From NCBI RefSeq assembly GCF_007677875.1, contig NZ_VEDO01000001.1, forward strand, positions 372,001-436,000: a stretch of DNA of 64,000 nt, read 5' to 3'. The notes below the pieces were generated by a model, which saw nothing but the letters and a program-made list of their open reading frames with translations, was not told the DNA's origin and ran no database searches. This document shows positions 9,755-18,560 of this stretch, one piece after another. Position numbers and translations under genes: made by a program. Every line of letters begins with the position of its first letter. Within the stretch, counting starts at the first letter, position 1. This DNA is from Variovorax boronicumulans (GTDB lineage Bacteria > Pseudomonadota > Gammaproteobacteria > Burkholderiales > Burkholderiaceae_C).

Positions 9755-10963
9755 ATGACCGCCGCCGCAGAGCCCACCTCCCCCCACGTCATGAACACCT
9801 ACAGCCGCGTGCCGATCGCGCTGTCGCATGGCCAGGGCGTGCGTGTGTGGGACACCAACGGCAAGCAGTACCTTGACGCGCTGGGCGGCATCGCGGTCAA
9901 CACGCTGGGCCACAACCACCCCAAGCTGGTGCCGGCGCTGCAGGAGCAGCTGACCAAGATCATCCACAGCTCCAACTACTACCACGTGCCTGGCCAGGAG
10001 CAACTGGCGGCCAAGCTGACCGAACTGGCCGGCATGACCAACGCCTTCTTCTGCTGCACGGGCCTGGAGGCCAACGAGGCCGCCATCAAGCTCGCGCGCA
10101 AGTTCGGCCACGACAAGGGCATCGAGAGGCCCGAGATCGTCGTCTACGAGAAGGCTTTCCACGGCCGCAGCATCGCCACCTTGAGCGCCACCGGCAACAC
10201 CAAGGTGCAGCAGGGCTTCGGCCCGCTGGTCGAGGGCTTCATCCGCGTGCCCCTCAACGACATCGAGGCGCTGAAGGCCAAGACCGAAGGCAACCCCAAC
10301 GTGGTGGCCGTTTTCTTCGAAACCATCCAGGGCGAGGGCGGCGTGAATCCCATGCGCGCCGAGTACCTGCAGCAGGTGCGCAAGCTCTGCGACGAGCGCG
10401 ACTGGCTGCTCATGATCGACGAGGTGCAGTGCGGCATGGGCCGCACCGGCAAGTGGTTCGCCCACCAGTGGGCGGGCATCGTGCCCGACGTGATGCCGCT
10501 GGCCAAGGGCCTGGGCTCGGGCGTGCCGATCGGTGCCGTCGTCGCCGGCCCCAAGGCCGCCGGCATCTTCGGCCCCGGCAACCACGGCACCACCTTTGGC
10601 GGCAACCCGCTGGCCATGCGCGCGGGCATCGAGACCATCCGCATCATGGAGGAAGAGGGCCTGCTGGAGAACGCCGCCAGGGTGGGTGCGCACCTCAAGC
10701 AGGCGCTGGCGCAAGCCTTCGAGGGCATGGCCCAGATCAAGGACATCCGCGGCCAGGGTCTCATGCTCGGCGTGGAGCTGGACCGCCCCTGCGGCGTGCT
10801 CACTGCGCGCGCGGCCGAACGTGGTCTGCTGCTCAGCGTGACGGCCGACTCGGTCATCCGCATGGTGCCCTCGCTGATCCTCACCAAGGCCGACGCCGAC
10901 GAGATCGTCGCCATCCTCGCGCCGCTGGTCAAAGAGTTCCTGGCCGAGCCGGTGGCAGCATGA
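9755..10963 (+). CDS. argD: Acetylornithine aminotransferase
   Basis: 402 aa class-III PLP aminotransferase. It makes N-acetylornithine from N-acetylglutamate semialdehyde (arginine synthesis) and may also act on succinyldiaminopimelate. Landmarks are YLDALGGIAVNTLGHNHP, FHGRSIATLSATGN, IDEVQCGMGRTGK with D222, and the PLP lysine K251 in LAKGLGSGVPIGA. The phosphate-binding turn reads CCTGLEANEAA where most ArgD have (N/S)(S/T)G(A/L)EAN. The stop overlaps the argF start by four bases. About 280 bp without a gene precede it; TTGTCA (9629) and TAGAAT (9658) are present there but are 23 bp apart, too far to be a standard promoter. Confidence 0.93.
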   Translation: MTAAAEPTSPHVMNTYSRVPIALSHGQGVRVWDTNGKQYLDALGGIAVNTLGHNHPKLVPALQEQLTKIIHSSNYYHVPGQEQLAAKLTELAGMTNAFFCCTGLEANEAAIKLARKFGHDKGIERPEIVVYEKAFHGRSIATLSATGNTKVQQGFGPLVEGFIRVPLNDIEALKAKTEGNPNVVAVFFETIQGEGGVNPMRAEYLQQVRKLCDERDWLLMIDEVQCGMGRTGKWFAHQWAGIVPDVMPLAKGLGSGVPIGAVVAGPKAAGIFGPGNHGTTFGGNPLAMRAGIETIRIMEEEGLLENAARVGAHLKQALAQAFEGMAQIKDIRGQGLMLGVELDRPCGVLTARAAERGLLLSVTADSVIRMVPSLILTKADADEIVAILAPLVKEFLAEPVAA

Positions 10964-11877
10964 GCATCAAGCACTACCTGCAGTTCAGCGACTTCACGGC
11001 CGACGAGTACGCCTACCTGTTCGCGCGCGCCGCGCTGATCAAGCGCAAGTTCAAGGCCTACGAGAAGCACCACCCGCTGGTGGACCGCACGCTGGCCATG
11101 ATCTTCGAGAAGGCCAGCACGCGCACGCGCGTGAGCTTCGAGGCCGGCATGTACCAGCTCGGCGGCAGCGTGGTGCACCTGACCACGGGCGACAGCCAGT
11201 TGGGCCGGGCCGAGCCCATCGAGGACAGTGCCAAGGTCATCAGCCGCATGGTCGACCTGGTCATGATCCGCACCTTCGGCCAGGACAAGATCGAGCGCTT
11301 CGCCGCGCACTCGCGCGTGCCCGTCATCAACGGCCTGACCAACGAGTTCCACCCCTGCCAGATCCTGGCCGACATCTTCACCTTCATCGAGCACCGCGGC
11401 TCGATCCTGGGAAAAACGGTGGCCTGGGTCGGCGACGGCAACAACATGGCCAACACCTGGTTGCAGGCCGCCGAGATCCTCGGTTTCAAGGTCCATGTCA
11501 GCACGCCCAGCGGCTACGAGATCGACCAGTCCGTCGCCGGCCTGCGTTCGGCCGACAGCTACAAGGTGTTCAAGGACCCGATGGACGCCTGCCGCGGTGC
11601 CGACCTCGTGACCACCGACGTCTGGACCAGCATGGGCTACGAGGCCGAGAACGAGGCCCGCCGCAAGGCCTTTGCCGACTGGTGCGTGGACGAGGACATG
11701 ATGAAGGTCGCCAGGCCCGATGCGCTGTTCATGCACTGCCTGCCGGCGCACCGCGGCGAGGAGGTCCAGGCCGAGGTCATCGACGGGCCGCAGTCCGTGG
11801 TCTGGGACGAGGCCGAGAACCGCATGCATGTGCAGAAGGCGCTCATGGAGTATTTGCTGCTGGGGCGCATCGCCTAG
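10960..11877 (+). CDS. argF: Ornithine carbamoyltransferase
   Basis: 305 aa, the usual anabolic size. It makes citrulline from ornithine and carbamoyl phosphate. The carbamoyl-phosphate motif STRT is at 53-56, HPCQ at 131-134 and the ornithine motif HCLP at 259-262, all intact. The start ATG 10960 overlaps the argD stop (ATGA), so the pair is translationally coupled. A perfect 8-bp hairpin lies 27 bp after the stop. Confidence 0.96.
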   Translation: MSIKHYLQFSDFTADEYAYLFARAALIKRKFKAYEKHHPLVDRTLAMIFEKASTRTRVSFEAGMYQLGGSVVHLTTGDSQLGRAEPIEDSAKVISRMVDLVMIRTFGQDKIERFAAHSRVPVINGLTNEFHPCQILADIFTFIEHRGSILGKTVAWVGDGNNMANTWLQAAEILGFKVHVSTPSGYEIDQSVAGLRSADSYKVFKDPMDACRGADLVTTDVWTSMGYEAENEARRKAFADWCVDEDMMKVARPDALFMHCLPAHRGEEVQAEVIDGPQSVVWDEAENRMHVQKALMEYLLLGRIA

Positions 11878-11904
11878 CCGTCCCGATCCGCAGACCATGC
11901 CGTT

Positions 11905-11923
11905 CCGGGCACCACGTGCCCGG
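11905..11923 (+). other. Perfect hairpin after argF
   Basis: CCGGGCAC-CAC-GTGCCCGG forms an 8-bp stem with a 3-nt loop between argF and the MFS gene. No T run follows, so it is not a classical terminator. It could stabilise the argDF mRNA end or limit read-through. It overlaps the possible upstream ATG (11897) of the MFS gene. Confidence 0.5.
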
Positions 11924-11938
11924 GTTCGCGGTGGTGCC

Positions 11939-13159
11939 ATGCCCGATTCCCACGCCCTCACACCCGCGCTGCGGCGCTCCATCCTGCTGCTGTCGCTGTC
12001 GAATTTTTCCAGCATGTCGGTGCAGCGCATCTGTGATGCCATGCTGCCGGCGCTGGCCCAGGAGTTTTCCGTTTCGCTGACCCAGGCCGCGCAGGTGGTT
12101 TCGTTCTTCGCGATCACCTATGGCACGGCGCTGCTGTTCTACGGCCCGCTCGGCGACCGGGTCGGCAAGTTCCGGCTGATCGCCCTGTGCACGCTGGCCT
12201 GCAGCGTGGGCAGCGTGGTGTCGGCACTGGCGCCCGATCTGTCCGTCCTGGTGCTGGGCCGCGTGCTGGTGGCCATGGCCGCCGCCGCCATGATTCCGAT
12301 GGCGCTGGCCTGGGTCGGCGATGCCGTGGCCTACGAGCGGCGCCAGGAGACGCTGGCGCTGCTGGGCCTGGGCTCCACGCTGGGCCTGGTCAGCGGGCAA
12401 CTGCTGGGCGGCCTGTTCACCGACTGGTTCGGCTGGCGCTGGGCCTTCTGGTTCCTGACCGGGCTGTTCGGCGTGGTCGGCGTGCTGCAGTGGCGCGACT
12501 GGCAGCAGCAACGGCTGCGGCCGCACCGCATGGCCGGCCTGGTGGGCGGCACGGGCCAGCGGCTGGGCTTCGCGGCGCAGCTGCGCAGCCTGCTTGCGCG
12601 CCCGCACGCGCGCGCGGTGCTGCTGGTGTCGATGGGGCAAGGCGCGCTGGCCTTCGGCGCCATGGCGATGTGGGCCTCGCACCTGCATGCCAAGCTGGGC
12701 CTGTCTCTGGCGGCGTCCGGGGCCAGCGTGGCGCTGGCGGGCGTGGGCGGGGTTCTCTACATGGCCAGCGCACGCCGGCTGATCCCCTGGCTGGGCGAGA
12801 CGCGCCTGGTGCTGCTGGGCGCCACGCTGCTGGCGCTCGGCGCTTGCGGCCTCGCTTTCACGCCCCAGGCGCTGCTGGCGCCGCTGGCCAGCCTGGTGGC
12901 CGGCTTCGGCCTGTTCATGTTGCACAACACGCTGCAGGCCAATGCCACGCAGATGGCGCCCGAGGCGCGCGGCATGGGCGTGGCGATGTTCTCCGTCTCG
13001 CTGTTCATCGGCCAGTCGCTGGGCGTGGTGCTGGCGGCCAGCCTGGTCGGGCGCTGGGGCTCGACGGCGGTGGTCGCCGGTGCGGGCGTGGCGGTGCTGG
13101 GCATGGCGCTGTTCTTCGCGCAGGCGCTGCGGCGGCGGGACGCGGCCCGGCGCGGCTGA
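11939..13159 (+). CDS. MFS transporter (DHA1-like drug/metabolite exporter)
   Basis: 406 aa with 12 predicted membrane segments. The MFS loop 2-3 motif reads GPLGDRVGKFRLI, close to the consensus GxLaDrxGrkxxl, and ALAWVGDAVAYERRQETLA resembles the cytoplasmic loop of DHA1 exporters. Substrate unknown. I prefer the ATG at 11939 (MPDSHALTP); an in-frame ATG at 11897 would add 14 residues and would lie before the hairpin at 11905. It follows argF by about 60 bp but the hairpin between them suggests separate control. Confidence 0.8.
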   Translation: MPDSHALTPALRRSILLLSLSNFSSMSVQRICDAMLPALAQEFSVSLTQAAQVVSFFAITYGTALLFYGPLGDRVGKFRLIALCTLACSVGSVVSALAPDLSVLVLGRVLVAMAAAAMIPMALAWVGDAVAYERRQETLALLGLGSTLGLVSGQLLGGLFTDWFGWRWAFWFLTGLFGVVGVLQWRDWQQQRLRPHRMAGLVGGTGQRLGFAAQLRSLLARPHARAVLLVSMGQGALAFGAMAMWASHLHAKLGLSLAASGASVALAGVGGVLYMASARRLIPWLGETRLVLLGATLLALGACGLAFTPQALLAPLASLVAGFGLFMLHNTLQANATQMAPEARGMGVAMFSVSLFIGQSLGVVLAASLVGRWGSTAVVAGAGVAVLGMALFFAQALRRRDAARRG

Positions 13160-13266
13160 GCGTTCAAGGGTAAACCCCTGGGATCCAGGGACGCAGCCGC
13201 AACGTAGAACGCCCAGGTGCCGCCGGTCGGCGGCGCCATGTCGACGCACATACCGAGGAGAGCGAC

Positions 13267-14895
13267 ATGCCTTCTGCTCGCAGATCGATTGCCCTGGCCG
13301 TGTTGCTGGCTTGCGCCGGCAGCGCATTCGCATCCAGCCACCGCGAGGCCCCGTTCATCACCACCAGCCCCAAGGTCGACGGCACGGACTTCTACATGTT
13401 CCGCAGCTACGAGGGTGTGGCCAGCGGCGGTGGTGGCGGCCGATCGGACTACGTCACGCTGATCGCCAACTACCAGCCGCTGCAGGCGCCGTACGGCGGC
13501 CCCAACTACTTCTCGCTGGATCCGAACGCGCTGTACGAGATCCACATCGACAACAACGGCGACGGCCGCGAAGACCTCACCTTCCAGTTCCGCTTCAGCA
13601 ACCAGCTCAAGGGCACGGCGCTGCCCATCGGCGGCGCCAACGTGGCCGTGCCCTTGATCCAGACCGGCCCGGTCGCCAACGTGGCCGACGCCAACCTCAA
13701 CCTCAACGAAACCTACAGCCTGAGCCTGGTGCGCGGCGACCGCCGCAAAGGCGCCATGTCGGCCGTGACGAAGGCCGATGGCAGCCGGGTGTTCGAGAAG
13801 CCGGTGGACTACATCGGCGGCAAGACGCTGGGCGAGCCGGCCGCCTACGAGGCCTACGCGCAAAAGCACATCCACACCATCAAGGTGCCCGGCTGCCCCG
13901 CCGGCAGGGACGAGGGCCGCGTGTTCGTCGGCCAGCGGCAGGAGGGCTTCGCGGTCAACCTGGGACCGGTGTTCGACCTCGTCAATGCGCCGGCCGCGGT
14001 GCTGCTCGACCCCGCGAACAAGGACGCGGCCGGACAGGGCGGCAAGCATGTGATCCAGAAGGCCAACGTCACCACGCTGGCGCTGGAGGTGCACAAGGAC
14101 TGCCTGACGGCCGGCAACGACCCGGTCATCGGCGGCTGGACCACGGCCAGCATGCGCCAGGCGCGGCTGCTGAGCGGCAAGCCTGGTGTGGGCCACCAGA
14201 CGTCCGAGAAAGCCGGCGGTGCCTGGGTGCAGGTCTCGCGGCTGGGCAATCCCCTGGTCAACGAACTGGTGATCGGCCTGCCCGACAAGGACAAGTTCAA
14301 CGCGTCCAGCCCGCGCGACGACGCCCAGTTCCTGAACTACGTGACCAACCCCACGCTGCCGGCCCTGCTGGGCGTGGTGCTGGTGAACAACCCGGCCGGC
14401 GTGGCGCCGACCAACCTGCCGCGCACCGACCTGGCCACCGTGTTCCTGACCGGCATCACTGGCGTGAACAAGCCGACCACCGTTGCGCCGTCGGAGGTGC
14501 TGCGGCTCAACACCGCCGTCGCCGCCGTGCCGGCGGGCGAGCAGAACCGCCTCGGTGTCGCGGGCGAGGTGCTGCGCGTGGGCGGTCCGGCCAACCTGGC
14601 GCAGGCGCGCGACCTGGCAGGCTTCCCGAACGGCCGCCGGCCCAAGGACGACGTCGTGGACATCGCGCTGGTCGCCATGGTCGGCGGGCTTTGTGTGATC
14701 AACGGTGACGGCAATGCGCTGGGCTTGAACGGCGTGCCTGGCGTGCCGTCGCTCACGTCGGCGTGCAAGCCCTCCAGCGTGCCGCTGGGCGCTACCGCCG
14801 CCAACATCCACGACGCGGTGGACCAAGCGACCGTGCCGTTCCTCACGCGGTTTCCGTACCTGAACACGCCGAACTCCGGTTCGGCAGCCTACTGA
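13267..14895 (+). CDS. Secreted DUF4331 family protein
   Basis: 542 aa. A Sec signal peptide ends near AFA-SS (residue 22); the mature protein opens SSHREAPFITTSPKVDGTD, the hallmark start of DUF4331 proteins. It is therefore periplasmic or extracellular. Four cysteines in the second half may form disulfides. The family fold and role are undetermined. The ribosome site GAGGAGAG lies 5-12 nt before ATG 13267. It is first of four tightly packed same-strand genes (lipoprotein, TPR protein, HupE-like) that probably act together. About 60 bp upstream, GGATCC and CGTAGA 16 nt apart could be an ECF-type promoter; this is speculative. Confidence 0.85.
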   Translation: MPSARRSIALAVLLACAGSAFASSHREAPFITTSPKVDGTDFYMFRSYEGVASGGGGGRSDYVTLIANYQPLQAPYGGPNYFSLDPNALYEIHIDNNGDGREDLTFQFRFSNQLKGTALPIGGANVAVPLIQTGPVANVADANLNLNETYSLSLVRGDRRKGAMSAVTKADGSRVFEKPVDYIGGKTLGEPAAYEAYAQKHIHTIKVPGCPAGRDEGRVFVGQRQEGFAVNLGPVFDLVNAPAAVLLDPANKDAAGQGGKHVIQKANVTTLALEVHKDCLTAGNDPVIGGWTTASMRQARLLSGKPGVGHQTSEKAGGAWVQVSRLGNPLVNELVIGLPDKDKFNASSPRDDAQFLNYVTNPTLPALLGVVLVNNPAGVAPTNLPRTDLATVFLTGITGVNKPTTVAPSEVLRLNTAVAAVPAGEQNRLGVAGEVLRVGGPANLAQARDLAGFPNGRRPKDDVVDIALVAMVGGLCVINGDGNALGLNGVPGVPSLTSACKPSSVPLGATAANIHDAVDQATVPFLTRFPYLNTPNSGSAAY

Positions 14896-14917
14896 ACCCA
14901 CCATGAGGAGCATTGCC

Positions 14918-15184
14918 ATGCGAACCACTCCCTGGATCGTTCCCGCCACAGCGGTGTGCGTCGTGCTGGCCGGCTGCGGCGGCGGTGGCGGCGACGGGCC
15001 TGGCGACGGCTCGGCCGGCAACGTGCCGGGCACCGGGGTGCCGATTGCCGCACAGACCAGCGTCGACGACGTCATCGCCTTCGCCAAATCGCTGATCGCG
15101 GCCACCAGCGAAACCAGCGAACCGGTGGCCATCGAAGGCGCCACGTTGGCCACCAGCGAAACCGACGAGCCCGCGCAACTCTGA
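14918..15184 (+). CDS. Small lipoprotein
   Basis: 88 aa. The signal peptide ends in the lipobox LAGC at about residue 18, followed by a glycine-rich linker GGGGGDGPGDGSAG, then an acidic tail with two similar ATSET.EP units. It should be lipid-anchored in the periplasm. I chose ATG 14918 because an AGGAG ribosome site sits 7 nt upstream; the earlier ATG at 14903 overlaps that site. It lies between the DUF4331 and TPR genes and presumably belongs to the same complex or pathway. No known family recognised. Confidence 0.65.
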   Translation: MRTTPWIVPATAVCVVLAGCGGGGGDGPGDGSAGNVPGTGVPIAAQTSVDDVIAFAKSLIAATSETSEPVAIEGATLATSETDEPAQL

Positions 15185-15198
15185 CGCACGCTACCGCC

Positions 15199-16326
15199 AT
15201 GCTGCGCATGCCCGTTGTGGCGCTCGCCGCGTCGTTGCTTGGCCTGGCCCACGCGGCCACGCCGTTGCAGCCGAGCAGCGACCAGGAGGTGGTGGAGCGC
15301 CTGCCCGCCGTGACGCGCGTGCGCCCGGCCCAGGGCAGCACCGCCACCGATCCGGTGCAGGCCGAGCGGCTCGCACGCGCCGCCATCGCGACCGCGCGGG
15401 AAACCGGCGATGCGCGCTACTGGGGCCGTGCCCAGGCCGCGCTCGCTCCGTGGTGGAACCGGCCAGACGCGCCAGCCGCGCTGGCCGTGCTGCAGGCCAC
15501 CGTGCAGCAGGGCCGCCACGTCTTCGCCGATGCGCGCGAGGTGCTGCAGGCCGTGCTGGCCCGCGACCCCGGCCAGGCCCAGGGATGGCTCGACCTGGCC
15601 TCCCTGGAGCGCCTGGAGGGGCGCTACCCGCAGGCCCTGCATGCCTGCGAAGCCGTGGCCCGCGCCGGCGCCGCGTTCTATGCCCAGGCCTGCCAACTCG
15701 AGACGCTGTCGCTGCAAGGGCGCCACGACGACGCACGCACGGGCCTGCAGCGGCTGCTGAACCAGGCCACCGAGCCTGCGCAGCGCAGCTGGCTGGCCTC
15801 GCTGCTGGCCGAGCAGGAAGAGCGCGCTGGCCGCGACACCGCGGCGCTGGCCGCCTACCGTCTGAGCCTGCAGTCTTCGCCAGACCTGTACACCCGCATC
15901 GCGCTGGCCGACCTGCTGCTGCGCACCGGGCAGCCGGCCGAAGTGCTGGACGTGCTGCGCGCGCAGCCCGACACCGATGCCGTGCTGCTGCGCCAGGCCC
16001 TGGCCCTGCGCCAGCGCGGCGATCCCGCCTGGATGGCGTTGCGCGACAGTCTGCGCACGCGTGCCGACGAGCTGGCGCGCCGCGGCGACGCCGCCGACCT
16101 GCATGCGCGCGAACTGGCGCTGGCAGCACTGTGGCTGCACGACGAGCCGGCCGCTGCGCTGGCGCTGGCACGTCGCAACCTGGCGCTGCAGCGCGAACCC
16201 ATCGACTGGTGGCTGGCGCTGCAGAGCGCGCAGCGCGCCGGCGACGACGCCGCCCTGCGCGGCCTTCGGCAGGAGTTGCAGGCCAGCGGCCTGGTCGACC
16301 GGCGGCTCGCGGAGCGCACACCATGA
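15199..16326 (+). CDS. Exported TPR-repeat protein
   Basis: 375 aa. A signal peptide ends near AHA-AT (about residue 19). The rest is alpha-helical repeat with repeated A-L-L-A patterns and TPR-like units (AQGWLDLASLERLEGRYPQA, then a second set from DLYTRIALADLLLRTGQPAE). It is probably a periplasmic scaffold. Start ATG 15199 lies 14 bp after the lipoprotein stop; the open frame upstream has no signal peptide. The stop overlaps the HupE-like start (ATGA), so the two are translationally coupled. Confidence 0.75.
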   Translation: MLRMPVVALAASLLGLAHAATPLQPSSDQEVVERLPAVTRVRPAQGSTATDPVQAERLARAAIATARETGDARYWGRAQAALAPWWNRPDAPAALAVLQATVQQGRHVFADAREVLQAVLARDPGQAQGWLDLASLERLEGRYPQALHACEAVARAGAAFYAQACQLETLSLQGRHDDARTGLQRLLNQATEPAQRSWLASLLAEQEERAGRDTAALAAYRLSLQSSPDLYTRIALADLLLRTGQPAEVLDVLRAQPDTDAVLLRQALALRQRGDPAWMALRDSLRTRADELARRGDAADLHARELALAALWLHDEPAAALALARRNLALQREPIDWWLALQSAQRAGDDAALRGLRQELQASGLVDRRLAERTP

Positions 16327-17462
16327 AGCCGGCCTGGTGGCGACGGCTGGCCGTGCTGCTGGCTACAGGGGTGCTCATGGCCCAGGCGGCCTGGGCCCAC
16401 AAGGGCAGCGACGCCTACCTGGACCTGCAGGACAGCGCCGCCGGCCTGCAGGCCACGCTGTCCGTCGCGCTCAAGGACCTGGACCTGCTGCTGCCGCTGG
16501 ACGCCGATGCCGATGGCCTCGTCACCTGGGGCGAGGTGCAGGCCGCCACACCCGCCGTGCTGGCCCTGCTGCAGCAGCACGCGCGGCTGGAGGCCGAACC
16601 GGCACCAGACCCGGCCTGCGCACTGGCCTGGCGCTTCGACGGCCTGGAGCGCCGCAGCGATGGCGCCTACCTGCGTGCCACGGCGCAGAGCCGCTGCGCT
16701 GCCGCCGCGCGGGTCTGGCGCTACACGCTGCTGGGTGCGCAGGACGCCAACCACCGCCTGCTGGTGTCGGGCCAGGTCGGCGGCAAGCCGCTGCTGGCCA
16801 CGCGCACGCCGCAGATGGACGAGCCCCTGCGCTTGCAGACCGACGGCGCGGCCCCGCGCGGTGCAGCCGCCACGCTGCGCGACTACTTCATGCTCGGCAT
16901 GCTGCACCTGCTGGAGGGCTACGACCACCTGGCCTTCCTGCTCGCGCTGGTGCTGCCTCTGGGCTTGCGCCTCGGCCGCCGCACGGCGGCCGGGCCACCG
17001 CAAGCCGCTGGCTCCGCCTGGTGGTCGTTGCTGCGCACCGTCACGGCCTTCACCATCGGCCATTCGGTCACGCTGGTCGCGGCCACGCTGGGCTGGACTT
17101 CCGCATCGCCGGCCTGGGTCGAGCCCGTGATCGCCGCGTCCATCGCCGCCACCGCCGTGCTGAACCTGTGGCCCGTGCCCGGACTGCGCGCCGAGCGCCT
17201 GGCGCTGGTGTTCGGGCTGGTGCACGGCTACGGCTTTGCCGGCCTGCTGTCGGAGATGGCGGCACCGCCCGGCCTGCTGCCCTGGGCGCTGGCCGGCTTC
17301 AACCTGGGCGTGGAAGCGGGGCAGTTGCTCGCGGTGTCGGCCTGGGTGCTGCTGGTGCAGGGCGTGGTCGACCGCCGCTGGTACCAGCCGCTGGTGGTGC
17401 GCGGCGGTTCCGGCCTGCTGATCCTGCTGTCGTCCTGGTGGTTCGTGGAGCGCATCGCCTGA
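16323..17462 (+). CDS. HupE/UreJ-like membrane protein with EF-hand-type loop
   Basis: 379 aa. The signal peptide ends at AWA (residue 25), leaving mature HKGSDAYLDL, the typical start of HupE/UreJ_2 proteins. A periplasmic domain (26-175) carries a canonical 12-residue EF-hand calcium loop: D60, D62, D64, G65, V67 and E71. A membrane domain with about six to seven helices follows (LGMLHLLEGYDHLAFLLAL, FTIGHSVTLVAATLG, FGLVHGYGFAG), with conserved His residues as in HupE/UreJ nickel/cobalt permease relatives. The true substrate is not known. Last gene of the DUF4331 cluster. Confidence 0.82.
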   Translation: MKPAWWRRLAVLLATGVLMAQAAWAHKGSDAYLDLQDSAAGLQATLSVALKDLDLLLPLDADADGLVTWGEVQAATPAVLALLQQHARLEAEPAPDPACALAWRFDGLERRSDGAYLRATAQSRCAAAARVWRYTLLGAQDANHRLLVSGQVGGKPLLATRTPQMDEPLRLQTDGAAPRGAAATLRDYFMLGMLHLLEGYDHLAFLLALVLPLGLRLGRRTAAGPPQAAGSAWWSLLRTVTAFTIGHSVTLVAATLGWTSASPAWVEPVIAASIAATAVLNLWPVPGLRAERLALVFGLVHGYGFAGLLSEMAAPPGLLPWALAGFNLGVEAGQLLAVSAWVLLVQGVVDRRWYQPLVVRGGSGLLILLSSWWFVERIA

Positions 17463-17491
17463 GGCTTGCACGGACGCCGACAATCGCGTCC

Positions 17492-17812
17492 ATGTCCGCC
17501 ACCGTTTCGCCCTGCCAATCCTGCGGCGCCTGCTGCGCCAACTTCCGTGTCGACTTCTCGGTGTACGAGCTGCTCAGCGAAGGCGGCAGCGTGCCCGATG
17601 GCCTGACGGTGGAGGTGAACGGCAACACCGCGCGGATGCGCGGCACCGACCACGTGCCGATCCGCTGCGCGGCGCTGACCGGCAAGCTGGGCCAGAACGT
17701 GGGCTGCGGCATCTACGAGTGGCGGCCCTCGCCCTGCCGCGAGTTCGAGGCCGGCAGCTACGCCTGCGACCGGGCCCGCGCGCGGCACGGCATGGCCCCG
17801 CTGGATTCCTGA
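17492..17812 (+). CDS. YkgJ-family cysteine cluster protein
   Basis: 106 aa. The N-terminal CQSCGACC (C8, C11, C14, C15) and later cysteines in IRCAAL, VGCGIYEWRPSPCREFE and YACDRAR match the YkgJ zinc- or iron-chelating family (UPF0153-like). Function unknown; family members are thought to bind metal. Start ATG 17492 lies 29 bp after the HupE-like stop. It ends directly against the stop of the convergent gene at 17813. Confidence 0.85.
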   Translation: MSATVSPCQSCGACCANFRVDFSVYELLSEGGSVPDGLTVEVNGNTARMRGTDHVPIRCAALTGKLGQNVGCGIYEWRPSPCREFEAGSYACDRARARHGMAPLDS

Positions 17813-18556
17813 TCAGCCGCGCGCCAGCAGCCGCGCGATCGCCTCGGGCAATCCTGCATTCGGCTTGACCGGCGGCGGCGCGAAGCTGCCGCGCGTGGCC
17901 TTGCCAGGCGCCAGCGCGACCAGCGACTCGGCATGCCGCACGGCGCTGGACACACCATCGACCACAGGCACCGGCAACTGCCCGCGCAAGCTGCGCGCCA
18001 GGCCCGCCAGCGGTGCGCCGGCCAGCACGATCGCGTCGGCACCGTCCTCGGCCACGGCGTGCTCGCACAGCGCCTTCAGGGCCTGGCCGTGGTCGGTCTG
18101 CACGCTGGCGATGCCGGCGAGCGGCTGGTCCAGCGCGCGGATGCTGGCGAGCCGGCCGATGAGGCCGTTGGCCTCCACCATCTCGCGGTACCAGGCGCTG
18201 ATGCGCTGGGAGATCGCGACGATGGAAAAGCGCTGGCCCAGCAGGCAGGCGCTGGCCAGGGCCGACTCCGTGAGGCCCAGCACGGGCATGGGCAGCACCT
18301 CGCGCAGTCCGGCCAGGCCCGGGTCGCCGAAGGCGGCGACGATCACGGCGTCGTGGCCGGGTGCGTGCTCGGCCGCGACCTGGGCCGTGGCGTAGGCGCC
18401 GATCAGCGCCTCGAAGCGCGTCTCGATGTAGGCCACGCCGAACGGCGCGGTCTGCATCGTCAGCGCGGTGGTGGCCGACGCGCTGCGGCGCGCCTCGGCC
18501 TCGATCAGCGCCGTGACGCTGGTGGAGATGTTGGGGTTGACGATCAGCAGGCGCAT
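17813..18556 (-). CDS. Asp/Glu/hydantoin racemase-superfamily protein without catalytic cysteines
   Basis: 247 aa, starting MRLLIVNPNIS as in hydantoin racemases. The motif that normally holds the first catalytic cysteine (ACFGDPGL) reads AAFGDPGL (Ala75), and the second (VLGCAGM) reads VLAGAPL (Gly180). Both active-site cysteines are therefore absent, so standard two-base racemization is unlikely. It is the last gene of a seven-gene operon with a NitT/TauT-type importer and a hydantoinase, 4 bp after the latter, so its substrate is probably the hydantoinase substrate or product. Annotation as a racemase would be by fold only. Confidence 0.8.
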   Translation of the reverse strand: MRLLIVNPNISTSVTALIEAEARRSASATTALTMQTAPFGVAYIETRFEALIGAYATAQVAAEHAPGHDAVIVAAFGDPGLAGLREVLPMPVLGLTESALASACLLGQRFSIVAISQRISAWYREMVEANGLIGRLASIRALDQPLAGIASVQTDHGQALKALCEHAVAEDGADAIVLAGAPLAGLARSLRGQLPVPVVDGVSSAVRHAESLVALAPGKATRGSFAPPPVKPNAGLPEAIARLLARG

Positions 18557-18560
18557 GGGC

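Noticed and set aside
12757-16140. A 1127-codon open frame on the minus strand, opposite the MFS, DUF4331, lipoprotein and TPR genes
   Set aside because: It runs antisense through four well-supported genes, its translation is His/Arg/Gln/Ala-rich low-complexity sequence with no domain, and long antisense frames are expected at this GC content.
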